45,284 bases of DNA from a virus. Positions 33,012-40,302 of this stretch are shown here, piece after piece. The stretch spans positions 1 to 45,284 of IMG/VR virus record IMGVR_UViG_3300012208_000005. One strand, given 5' to 3'. The notes below the pieces were generated by a model. It made no database searches, was not told where the DNA came from, and saw nothing but the letters and a program-made list of their open reading frames with translations. The position numbers were made by a program, and so were the translations under genes. How positions within the stretch are numbered: position 1 is the first letter of the stretch; each line of letters begins with the position of its first letter.

Positions 33012-33506
33012 TTAAAGTCCAAACTCCGAAAGATCGGTGGAAGAGGGAGTAGATTGAACAAGTCCCAGGATCTTGAATTTAGCCCAGAGTTTAGGAGAGC
33101 CGTCCTCATTTGTAGCCCCTTTTGAATCTTTCTCCAGGAACTTCTTGAGCCTAATTTTCTTGTTTAGGAAAAGCTTTGCATAAAGTTTCTTTAACTCGAC
33201 TGCTGTAAATTGCCTAGGCACCTTGGAAAGCTCTCCAATAGCCGTAGCATCACTTCGGAACTCTGAAATTCCGTTATTACCCTTAGCTCCTTTCTTCGTG
33301 ATGAAGTTCACCAGGTAGTACTTCTTCAGCACGTCTTCCCCAGAAGACTCCCCTGATATGATCTCAAAGTTAGCTTCAAGAACTGGGTCTCCTTTTTGGG
33401 TCGCTCCAAGATTCACGTTGGTTAGCCTGGCTTCATAAATACCCTCTGGTAATGATGCCTTAAAGCTCATAATTTCATCAAGATTATATGTAATTTCTTC
33501 TGACAT
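33012..33506 (-). CDS. SSB-like single-strand DNA-binding protein (DUF669 type)
   Basis: A 164-residue protein. The start ATG at 33506 lies just after the ATPase stop; a longer ORF would begin inside that gene. 'LPEGIYEARLTNVNLGATQK' followed by 'GDPVLEANFEIISGE' and 'KKYYLVNF' is the beta pattern of phage OB-fold/DUF669 SSB-like proteins usually found next to Sak4-type ATPases. It would coat single-stranded DNA during replication or annealing. The C-terminus ends 'STDLSEFGL', a weakly acidic tip. Confidence 0.7.
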   Translation of the reverse strand: MSEEITYNLDEIMSFKASLPEGIYEARLTNVNLGATQKGDPVLEANFEIISGESSGEDVLKKYYLVNFITKKGAKGNNGISEFRSDATAIGELSKVPRQFTAVELKKLYAKLFLNKKIRLKKFLEKDSKGATNEDGSPKLWAKFKILGLVQSTPSSTDLSEFGL

Positions 33507-33508
33507 TT

Positions 33509-34252
33509 CTACACCTTTTCTCTTAAAGAACTTGTAACAAAGGTAGACTTGCCCACTCCTGGAGGGCCGTAAACAGTCAACCAAGTTGGTACGAACCCCA
33601 ACAACTTCCATAAACGTGGAAGTGTTGGATTCGTTAGCGCTTTAGGGAGTTTCTCCTCATATGGAGCTTTAGCCGTATATTCCTCCGTAACACGTAATTG
33701 AAGAATTCTACTCCCAACCGCCACAACCTCCTCATTCTGGTCATTAAAGATGGGCTCATTTATTCGAGCCATCCTAAAGACGTGACTGCTGGAACCCATT
33801 AAGCTCCCCAACAACGCAGGATTTAAGTCAGGGGATCTTTTTTTTGTAGGAGGGACGGTTGTCTCATCAATACGTACAGCTTCGTGCACAGTAGTAATAA
33901 TCTTTGCGCCTTCCCCTCCTCTGCTCAAATTCTTCAATTGACGTATAATCATCCCTTCTGGTCCTGTATATAGTCCATAGCCGGGTTTTTCCTTGAAGAA
34001 GCGTTCCTTCTTGCCCCACATGGTTTCTGTAGGATCAGTTCCAAGGTTATGATCTCCTCTCCAAGTGGCTGCAAGCATGTCAATTGTATCAACAATGACT
34101 ATATCTTTAGGGGTTACTTGTGACACAATACTGGTGACATGCTTATCAAAGTCCATATAACGTACAACTGGGAATCGTACCAACTCTTTATGCCCTAAGA
34201 CATCTATGATAGCGTCCGCACCATTCCCATCGGTCGAATAAAGGTATATCAT
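33509..34252 (-). CDS. Sak4-like RecA-fold ATPase, circularly permuted
   Basis: A 247-residue ATPase next to SSB-like and Cas4-like genes, the usual setting of Sak4-type recombinases. The body has Walker B 'KDIVIVDTIDML' (Asp55), 'GAKIITTVHEAVR' (sensor-like strand at 115-127), 'PALLGSLMGSSSHVFRM' and 'RILQLRVTEEYTAKAP'. The P-loop 'VYGPPGVGKSTFV' is at residues 227-239, only 8 residues from the C-terminus (bases 33542-33568). In Sak4/RecA proteins the P-loop is N-terminal. Here the N-terminus starts where the chain after the P-loop helix would ('MIYLYSTDGNGADAI'). An in-frame stop eight codons upstream of the ATG rules out a missed N-terminal P-loop. The gene therefore appears circularly permuted yet complete. 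It would drive homologous recombination or annealing with the SSB. Confidence 0.75.
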   Translation of the reverse strand: MIYLYSTDGNGADAIIDVLGHKELVRFPVVRYMDFDKHVTSIVSQVTPKDIVIVDTIDMLAATWRGDHNLGTDPTETMWGKKERFFKEKPGYGLYTGPEGMIIRQLKNLSRGGEGAKIITTVHEAVRIDETTVPPTKKRSPDLNPALLGSLMGSSSHVFRMARINEPIFNDQNEEVVAVGSRILQLRVTEEYTAKAPYEEKLPKALTNPTLPRLWKLLGFVPTWLTVYGPPGVGKSTFVTSSLREKV

Positions 34253-35052
34253 GTTAGCCCTTCCGGTATTTCAATTGGCTCTCGTTTAGTCGATATGCCC
34301 CGCAGCATATCCTCTGTAAGGTCATCCTGTAATAGGTTAACTTTACAAATCTCCTTAACCGAGCAAGAAGGGCAGGCATCATACCCTCCTCCTTTTAAGT
34401 TAGTACGCGTGAATCTTTTTGATTTACTTGTCTCTAATAACCTCTGAAGTTCCCAAGTAGTTTCATCTGCTATCTTTGTGGCCTCATACAAGCTTATAAC
34501 TAAAGGCATGGTCTGATAGCACTCCTGGGGGTCCCATACATCTCCTTTCTTATTATGGGGGATATAGGGAGGAGTACGTCTGACATACACATGCTCAAAC
34601 CGTACTTTGGAGGTCTTAAAGTGCTTCATTGCACAAACAATGTAGAGTCGGGCTTGGAAGTCTAAATCTGCATCCAAACTAGGGAGGCGAGCAAATGTTT
34701 TCCAATCTCGTACCACAAGAGACTCCATATCGCGATACACCAGGTCGAAAGTACAACGAACGTACACTCCATCCAAAAATTGAACATATATTGGCTCCTC
34801 TACCAACACCACATTCTTAGGAAACTCATTCTCTCGTAGCCAGGCACTAGCTACATCTCTCATCGGAGAATCTTCATCCGGTAACTGACCATACGTTGCA
34901 TAATGGGCCATGATAGAGTGAAACGCAGTTCCCTCCGCCATTGCTTCATTCTCTTTCACTCCATCAAGAAGCATTTCATATTGTATCTCATACTTCTTAC
35001 CACAACGAAGAAAGGTCTGAAGAGCACTCATACTGATTACAATGGGAGTCAT
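34249..35052 (-). CDS. Cas4/RecB-like Fe-S PD-(D/E)xK nuclease
   Basis: A 267-residue exonuclease of the Cas4/AddB type. Cys17 ('FLRCGKKYE') plus Cys227, Cys230 and Cys236 ('CPSCSVKEIC') form the expected 4Fe-4S set. The nuclease core has His45 ('GTAFHSIM'), Asp103 ('CTFDLVY'), Asp116-x-Lys118 ('VVRDWKTF') and Gln133 ('DFQARLY'). It would resect DNA ends to yield single strands for the neighbouring ATPase and SSB. It is coupled to the ATPase gene by an ATGA overlap. Confidence 0.88.
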   Translation of the reverse strand: MTPIVISMSALQTFLRCGKKYEIQYEMLLDGVKENEAMAEGTAFHSIMAHYATYGQLPDEDSPMRDVASAWLRENEFPKNVVLVEEPIYVQFLDGVYVRCTFDLVYRDMESLVVRDWKTFARLPSLDADLDFQARLYIVCAMKHFKTSKVRFEHVYVRRTPPYIPHNKKGDVWDPQECYQTMPLVISLYEATKIADETTWELQRLLETSKSKRFTRTNLKGGGYDACPSCSVKEICKVNLLQDDLTEDMLRGISTKREPIEIPEGLT

Positions 35053-35339
35053 AGCCTAGCTGCCCAGGACATAGCTACTGCAGCCACCTGAATGAGTTCT
35101 TCTCGTAGGCGGCTATTATCTACAGGGAACTGCTGCAGCTCCTGAGAAACCTCCCCTACTTCCTCTACAAGTATGGCGAGACGGGTGAGGTCCAAACATC
35201 CTTCATCATACGGAATATGGTCGAACGACCCTGAAGCTCTCAGAGCTGTCTGACGCCAGAGTTCGATATCGAGAGCGTCTCGACACTCGTTCAAGTCTTT
35301 TTGATAGTTTTCGTATTTGTATTCTTTTTCATTCATCAT
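35049..35339 (-). CDS. MazG-like nucleotide pyrophosphohydrolase
   Basis: A 96-residue all-alpha protein. 'LAILVEEVGEVSQELQQF' supplies the EExxE metal motif of MazG-type NTP pyrophosphohydrolases, and 'LREELIQVAAVAMSWAA' is the second conserved helix. It would hydrolyse dNTPs or NTPs to monophosphates, adjusting nucleotide pools or (p)ppGpp signalling. It overlaps the polymerase end by 11 bases and the nuclease start by 4. Confidence 0.78.
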   Translation of the reverse strand: MMNEKEYKYENYQKDLNECRDALDIELWRQTALRASGSFDHIPYDEGCLDLTRLAILVEEVGEVSQELQQFPVDNSRLREELIQVAAVAMSWAARL

Positions 35340-36999
35340 TTCCTGGGCTCACCTTTGTCTCTATTGCTAGAGGGATGTCGAAGTCAATGTCAAACTCGTT
35401 TTTCAAAAATTCAGGAGGGTGACGAGTCATTGCATACTCTATGCTTCTAAGACTCCCCTCGACATCTTCAGGGTTGCATTCAAATAGTAAAGAGTCGTGA
35501 ACAAAACCTACGGGAGCTAGGCCGATCCGTTCGCATTCAGCCATAGCGATGTACGCAATGTGTGCTGCCAGGTTCTGCACCTTTACGTTGACCGCCTGCC
35601 GTAGTGCTTCCAGCTTCAATTTATCCGGGAGAAGGGTAAAATCCCCGAAGTGTCGTATGTGGCCGGTTGGGCAGGCTGCTTGTCCTGTACGTATGATCTC
35701 TTCCTTAACCTCGGCATACCAAGGGCGGAAGTCCGGGTAGATGAGATGAAACGCCTGGAATAGCATATGCCATTCGGTCATCGACTTGAAGATACCCTGC
35801 TTACGAGCATTCTGGTCTAGAGTAAAGGCGTTACCCAAGTAAAGAAGACCGAACTGAACCTTAGCCTGAGACCGCTCTTCCTTTGTGACCTCTGACTCTA
35901 GTTTGTCATAGTACCGAGAAGCGAAGAATTTATGCGGGTCCCATCGGGAGTCGTCTTGATACCGGGTTAAGATGACCCGCTCTCTGGCAAACCAAGCGGC
36001 GACTCGAAACTCAATGGCTGAAAAGTCAGCTTCTATAAGCACCTTACCAGGTTGGGCCCCAAAGAAGTCTTTGTACTGCTTAGGTAGGTTCTGCACGTTC
36101 GTGTTACGGGCCGACGACCTCCCGGTTAGCGTCCGCAATATGGTATATGTAGGGTGGACTCTCCCCCCTGACTGCACAATGGACTCATAAGGGGCCACGT
36201 ATGTACCCAGGGTCTTTGTGGCCTGGCGGTATGCTACAAGGTTTTTTGCAAAGGGGTGTGTGATCTCGTTAAGGACCGCAACGCTAGTACACCTCTTACC
36301 GGAGTCTGTTAACGGTAGGGCTACTCCTTTGGAATGAAGGTACTCTCCAACTTGCTTGGGAGAATTGGGGTTAAACTCTGGTCCGGCATCTTCACAGAGA
36401 CTTCGAAGTGAGGAATCTCTAGCTCGTTCCGCTGCTTCACGCTCTCTGGCGACGGCTTTTGAATCAATGAAGATGCCTCGTTCGGACATGCTATAGAGGG
36501 ACTTCCAGGAGGGGGATAGTATGCGTCGAAGGGTACGCATACGATCACCAAGATTCCGTCGCAAGACTTGGTACACCATATACGTGTATTTAGCATCGCG
36601 AGCAGCATATTCTGCATCTTCGAGAGCGTTTGGGTTAAATTCATTCCAATCTTTTCCCTTCCAGGCAGGTACTCCTAAGTACTTGACTGCACAAGATTCT
36701 AACCCAAGAGCTTGGGTTTCATCATCAAGATAGGCCATTGCCATTGCATCGTCACTGGCTGGCATCTCAATTCCCCAATTCTTCATCTTGGGTTCATCAA
36801 ATGCCCACCCATTCCAAGTGACTAGTTGCGACCCACTGTCACGTAATGCACATGCCAAGTCGCGTATGTTCCGCTCGCCAATCGCAACAAAGGCGTCTTT
36901 GCCGTTTGAGGATGACAGCATCGTCGGGTAATCCGTAATTTGTCCATTTTCTGCCGTTTCTATATCCCAAGCCCAATAGTTAGCTGTCGGTAGGTGCAT
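35329..36999 (-). CDS. Family A DNA polymerase with 3'-5' exonuclease
   Basis: A 556-residue replicative polymerase. ATG 36999 has a GGAGG seven bases upstream; the ORF could extend 21 codons into the dCMP deaminase gene but has no such RBS. Exonuclease motifs are 'WDIETAENG' (Asp12, Glu14), 'WNGWAFDEPK' (Asn63, Asp68) and 'YAARDAKYT' (Asp135). Polymerase motif A is 'IEADFSAIEFRVAAW' (Asp325), B is 'RSQAKVQFGLLYLG' (Arg376, Lys380, Phe383, Tyr387) and C is 'FVHDSLLFE' (Asp502). Two oddities: motif B has one residue fewer between Lys and Phe than E. coli Pol I or T7, and motif C is HDS not HDE. Proofreading should be active. No 5' nuclease domain is present. Confidence 0.92.
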   Translation of the reverse strand: MHLPTANYWAWDIETAENGQITDYPTMLSSSNGKDAFVAIGERNIRDLACALRDSGSQLVTWNGWAFDEPKMKNWGIEMPASDDAMAMAYLDDETQALGLESCAVKYLGVPAWKGKDWNEFNPNALEDAEYAARDAKYTYMVYQVLRRNLGDRMRTLRRILSPSWKSLYSMSERGIFIDSKAVAREREAAERARDSSLRSLCEDAGPEFNPNSPKQVGEYLHSKGVALPLTDSGKRCTSVAVLNEITHPFAKNLVAYRQATKTLGTYVAPYESIVQSGGRVHPTYTILRTLTGRSSARNTNVQNLPKQYKDFFGAQPGKVLIEADFSAIEFRVAAWFARERVILTRYQDDSRWDPHKFFASRYYDKLESEVTKEERSQAKVQFGLLYLGNAFTLDQNARKQGIFKSMTEWHMLFQAFHLIYPDFRPWYAEVKEEIIRTGQAACPTGHIRHFGDFTLLPDKLKLEALRQAVNVKVQNLAAHIAYIAMAECERIGLAPVGFVHDSLLFECNPEDVEGSLRSIEYAMTRHPPEFLKNEFDIDFDIPLAIETKVSPGNDE

Positions 37000-37378
37000 A
37001 CGGATGCCTCCACTTAATGTTTGTAACTCTTTTCCCGCGAGCTCTCCTAACACAAGAGTCACAAGGCTCGTGAGTCACGTATAAAGTTGCTTGGTTCCCC
37101 CACATTAGTGTATACGGGTTAAAGAGTTTAAGGGCATTAGTTTCTGCATGAATAGACCTACTACAATGATCCTTAACAATACGGCATCCCACATCAATAC
37201 AATGCTTGTACCCCGAAGGAGCCCCATTATATCCTGTAAAGATAATCTTATTGCGTATCACTAAAAGTGCCCCGACTTTTAATCTTAGACAAGTAGATCT
37301 CTGAGCAACCTTCTCGGCAATATCTAAAAAGTATTCATCCCAAGAAGGGCGTTGGTTCTCTGAGTATTCTGTAGTCAT
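36980..37378 (-). CDS. dCMP deaminase
   Basis: A 132-residue zinc deaminase converting dCMP to dUMP, the substrate for the ThyX encoded upstream. His77-Ala-Glu79 ('SIHAETNAL') and 'EPCDSC' (Cys106, Cys109) form the zinc and catalytic site. 'FTGYNGAPSG' is the family's substrate loop. Start 37378 has GGAGGAG about 10 bases upstream; a longer ORF to 37411 would overlap the preceding gene. The C-terminal 25 residues are short and basic compared with typical family members. Confidence 0.9.
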   Translation of the reverse strand: MTTEYSENQRPSWDEYFLDIAEKVAQRSTCLRLKVGALLVIRNKIIFTGYNGAPSGYKHCIDVGCRIVKDHCSRSIHAETNALKLFNPYTLMWGNQATLYVTHEPCDSCVRRARGKRVTNIKWRHPYAPTDS

Positions 37379-37581
37379 TAGGTCAAACTCCTCCAAAATA
37401 AGGGTCTTCATCTAACAGGCTCATCCACATCTCATCCGCTTGGTCCTCAGGACGAGTCCAAAGCACCGTATTTCTCATCGCTGAATAAAACCAACCTTTA
37501 TACCGGCCTATGCCGTTAACTACAATGGCCCCAGTCTCAGGCTCTTCGTGAAAAACATAATCATTCATTAGATCAAACTCC
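37375..37581 (-). repeat. Duplicated 17-bp start-site repeat flanking a small ORF
   Basis: On the minus strand GGAGTTTGACCTAATGA (37375-37391) and GGAGTTTGATCTAATGA (37565-37581) differ at one base. Each contains the RBS and start codon of a gene: the dCMP deaminase and the 61-residue ORF. Recombination between them would precisely delete the small ORF and leave ThyX joined to the deaminase. Confidence 0.8.
37383..37568 (-). CDS. Small hypothetical protein in nucleotide operon
   Basis: A 61-residue acidic, Trp-rich protein ('GRYKGWFYSAMRNTVLW'). The start ATG 37568 forms a TAATG overlap with the ThyX stop and has GGAG in the end of thyX as its RBS. An ATG five codons upstream lies within thyX and is less likely. 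Flanked by near-identical 17-bp repeats, it looks like an inserted module. Function unknown. Confidence 0.6.
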   Translation of the reverse strand: MNDYVFHEEPETGAIVVNGIGRYKGWFYSAMRNTVLWTRPEDQADEMWMSLLDEDPYFGGV

Positions 37582-38191
37582 ATGCCCTTAAAGACCCCTC
37601 GAAGCTGTTATTGGTTTCCTCTCTGACTAATTGCAACATCTTAGCCGCTAGTTCTCGGATCTCTAGCTGGGCATGTTCTGAGTTTCTAAGCATCTGAAAA
37701 TGAGCGAAAGAGTGAAAGTTGCAAGAGACGATAAAGGTTAACTTGCGAGCGTAGGTGAGAGCATATCGAGCAGACTCCTTTGCGCGGCTACGGCCTAGTG
37801 TAGGGGTAAGGTCTGTGATGAGCCTATGGTAGAGAGCACTCGTGGCGTAGCTCATAGCGTCTAGTGCCCCGAGTGAGTCCTCATTCCAGTCGGACGGAGA
37901 GTAGAATTGATCTTCCTCATACTCCTTGTATCGAGCGCTTTCTGTATTGATTGAAAAGGTGCGATGTTTAAGAAACTGAATATGGGTGGCAACATCGGCA
38001 ATAATCTGGAATTGAAGCCATGAGTGCTCAAAAGGCACCGTATGCCTTGGTACTGAGGTTCCTAGTCGCATGAGGAGCTTTGGGATGCGCTGCCTCTTCT
38101 CGTCCGTCATCCCTCCCGTAGAAGCCCAGGCAGCTTCAGCATGGCTTATGTCTCCGCCTGCATACCGCAATAGTTTAACGTCATTTTTCAT
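37568..38191 (-). CDS. thyX: Flavin-dependent thymidylate synthase ThyX
   Basis: A 207-residue enzyme making dTMP from dUMP with FAD and methylene-tetrahydrofolate. The ThyX motif RHRxxSxNxxSxR appears at residues 75-87 as 'KHRTFSINTESAR', with Lys for the first Arg. 'PFEHSWLQFQI' carries the conserved His region, and 'NFHSFAHFQMLR' near residue 160 matches the C-terminal signature. It works with dCMP deaminase and RNR downstream and upstream in the same operon. ATGA overlap with the RNR gene. Confidence 0.93.
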   Translation of the reverse strand: MKNDVKLLRYAGGDISHAEAAWASTGGMTDEKRQRIPKLLMRLGTSVPRHTVPFEHSWLQFQIIADVATHIQFLKHRTFSINTESARYKEYEEDQFYSPSDWNEDSLGALDAMSYATSALYHRLITDLTPTLGRSRAKESARYALTYARKLTFIVSCNFHSFAHFQMLRNSEHAQLEIRELAAKMLQLVREETNNSFEGSLRAWSLI

Positions 38192-40098
38192 ACAAGCTCA
38201 CAACTCCCTCCGTTGCAGGTGCCCTCTGAGGCCCCTGTTGTCTGATCTTCTTTTTCGTAGTTAGAAAGTTTCGAGTAATCTATTCTCTCCGGCATGAGTT
38301 TCATAGCATCACTATAATCCTGACTAGAGACCTCCTGAAAAGGAGCCTGCTCATACACATGGTTTTCGTAGGGGAGAAACGCTACTCCTTGTATTTTATC
38401 CCAGTGTGTGTAAACATATTCCCCGACTTCTGCCCACTCATTGTCCCTCACCTGAATCGTGCAGGAGGGGTTATGATGGGTGTAATGAGTTTTCCACCGG
38501 ATGACTTCTTTCAATTGTCCAAGGGCGGATAAATGCCTACGTACTGTAGAATCCACAGGAGCGGCTACGGGGAAGGTAAGCACCCAAGTAGTCGCATTCG
38601 ATTTGCTTTGACCGTTTTCCGGGGTAGCGCGAAACCCTTGGTCTTGAAGCATAGGAAGTAATGGATCGGAAGCGGCGATACGCACCCTTCGCAGATAGTA
38701 AGGGCTCCATCGCGGGTGCATACCGGCAGAGGTATTGGTATATAGAGACGTGGTTCCTTCTGGCTTCACACAGGTTATAGCGGCAGAAGGGTTTATCCCC
38801 AACCTCTTGGCTAGTCTCAGGTTTTCAGACTCGGCGATAAACCTAAAACATTCAAGATCTCCATTGCCTAACCTGCGTATGTCAGAGATGCCGGTCATAG
38901 AAACTCCTAGCAACCGTTCCTCTAGCTGATTCTTCAACCATTCGGGCCTGACATAATGAAAGTGACTTATCAAAGATTGTAATGTTCCTATACGCGTTGC
39001 AATTCTAACTTTACGTTCAATAGCATCAAAATCATCATGATTACGTAAGATGACCGTCGAGAGGTTGCATGTTTGCCGAGAGCGCAGAGAAATTTCTCCA
39101 CACGGGTTAGTTAGGAGACTATCATACCGTTGCCCGGTAAGAGGTCTCTTTGCCCATCGGGAACGATTAAAAATACCCGGTTCTCCTGTTCCTCCTGAGC
39201 TAAGCTCCTGCCAAAAATCATAAAACTCTTCTTTGTCAGGCTTCGAATTGAACACTTGGGAGTTATTAGCCATCGCTCTCCATGGCGAGTGATCCCAGAA
39301 TGCACCTCTTTTAGCGCCTCGCACGTCTGCGGTGTCGAACAGAATTATCTCAGAAGAACGTCGAACTCCTCCGGCTACGACGGCTTCTCCAATCATATTC
39401 ACAATGTCTGCACATTCTAAAGGGGAGAGTTGGTATCCTAGCGTTCCTCTTAGAACTACTTTACGTGTAAATTCAAGGAGTTTCTTCAACGGCTCTGGCC
39501 CCGACGCCCGACCGCCCATCACGCTCAAGCGTGAACCTGCTGGGCGAATGCCCGAATAATTGAAGACTGCATCCACGCCCTCGTGCCAACATTGAAGTCC
39601 GAACACAAGAGCGTCTGCCCAACCTTCCCGAGAATCTTCTACTTTCCATTGAACGGTTATTCCTATCTTACAGGGTTGAATACACGGTAAGAAACGTACA
39701 AAATCTTGCTCTACGCTGACTCCTATACCTGTGCCGCTCATCAAAACAAACAATATCTCACCGAATGTGTGTAAACTGTCCAAAGCAATGGCCGAACAGT
39801 TATAGGCGGTCATGGCATTTTGTTTGACTGTTTCACCTGCTGCCCACAACAATCTGTTTGACCCGGCGACTTTATGATCGTACACAGCCAACAGGGTTTC
39901 TGCTTGTTCATCGGGAGAGAATACTCCTGGGGCAAGGGAAAAGAGATACTCGCAGTATCTCGTGACTGTCTCTGCCCATGTTTCGCGTCTTTGTGCTTCA
40001 TCAAGCCACCTCGAATAGGTTCTGTAGTAAATAAATTTTGCAAGTTCGTTTTGGAACGGTTCTTCCCGAAGATTAAAGAGCAGAGAATTCGTTTTCAT
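38188..40098 (-). CDS. B12-dependent (class II) ribonucleotide reductase
   Basis: A 636-residue monomeric class II enzyme resembling Lactobacillus ribonucleoside-triphosphate reductase. Signatures are 'AYNCSAIALDS' (first redox Cys), 'LMSGTGIGVSVE', 'TNPCGEISL' (radical Cys and Glu), 'TCNLSTVIL' (second redox Cys), 'CVKPEGTTSLYTNTSAG' and the C-terminal shuttle pair 'CNGGSCELV'. It makes deoxynucleotides with adenosylcobalamin and needs no oxygen. Start 40098 has AAGGA seven bases upstream and a TAATG overlap with the preceding mini-gene frame; a start at 40125 is less likely. Confidence 0.92.
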   Translation of the reverse strand: MKTNSLLFNLREEPFQNELAKFIYYRTYSRWLDEAQRRETWAETVTRYCEYLFSLAPGVFSPDEQAETLLAVYDHKVAGSNRLLWAAGETVKQNAMTAYNCSAIALDSLHTFGEILFVLMSGTGIGVSVEQDFVRFLPCIQPCKIGITVQWKVEDSREGWADALVFGLQCWHEGVDAVFNYSGIRPAGSRLSVMGGRASGPEPLKKLLEFTRKVVLRGTLGYQLSPLECADIVNMIGEAVVAGGVRRSSEIILFDTADVRGAKRGAFWDHSPWRAMANNSQVFNSKPDKEEFYDFWQELSSGGTGEPGIFNRSRWAKRPLTGQRYDSLLTNPCGEISLRSRQTCNLSTVILRNHDDFDAIERKVRIATRIGTLQSLISHFHYVRPEWLKNQLEERLLGVSMTGISDIRRLGNGDLECFRFIAESENLRLAKRLGINPSAAITCVKPEGTTSLYTNTSAGMHPRWSPYYLRRVRIAASDPLLPMLQDQGFRATPENGQSKSNATTWVLTFPVAAPVDSTVRRHLSALGQLKEVIRWKTHYTHHNPSCTIQVRDNEWAEVGEYVYTHWDKIQGVAFLPYENHVYEQAPFQEVSSQDYSDAMKLMPERIDYSKLSNYEKEDQTTGASEGTCNGGSCELV

Positions 40099-40206
40099 TA
40101 CTTCGTCCTTCCATATTGGGTGCACTCGCTAATGCGGCCTGAATGCTCCCATGCGGTGCATGCCCAATCAGCTGTTACAAGGTCAAACCGCCTTGAAGTC
40201 CATCAT
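40098..40206 (-). pseudogene. Mini-gene with apparent +1 frameshift
   Basis: ATG 40206 directly abuts the stop of the 31-residue gene and encodes MMDFKAV before TGA (40185-40183). Skipping one T at GTT TGA C restores an open frame that continues 'DLVTADWACTAWEHSGRISE' and then 'CTQYGRTK', ending in TAA (40100-40098) as a TAATG overlap with the RNR start. Packing at both ends matches the rest of the operon, so the second frame looks genuine. The total would be 35 residues. Options are programmed +1 frameshifting (context like bacterial prfB), a real mutation, or a sequencing error. Confidence 0.45.
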
Positions 40207-40302
40207 TTATTGGAACGCTTGCCTAAGACCAAGGCCTATTGCTATGCAAAAAGCTACGCCAATCACAAATATTATATATAACATTATATACGGTGTGGAC
40301 AT
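40207..40302 (-). CDS. 31-residue single-span membrane peptide
   Basis: Starts at ATG 40302 behind a perfect AGGAGGT, six bases upstream, and overlaps the PhoH stop (TAATG). The chain 'MSTPYIMLYIIFVIGVAFCI' is followed by 'AIGLGLRQAFQ': one hydrophobic helix with a basic C-terminal end. It has the strongest RBS seen in the window. Function unknown; small phage membrane peptides can inhibit host proteins or assist lysis, but nothing here shows which. Confidence 0.7.
   Translation of the reverse strand: MSTPYIMLYIIFVIGVAFCIAIGLGLRQAFQ

Noticed and set aside
39874-40281. Plus-strand ORF opposite the RNR start and mini-genes
   Set aside because: It is antisense to coupled minus-strand genes with good RBS and recognised motifs, and has none of its own.
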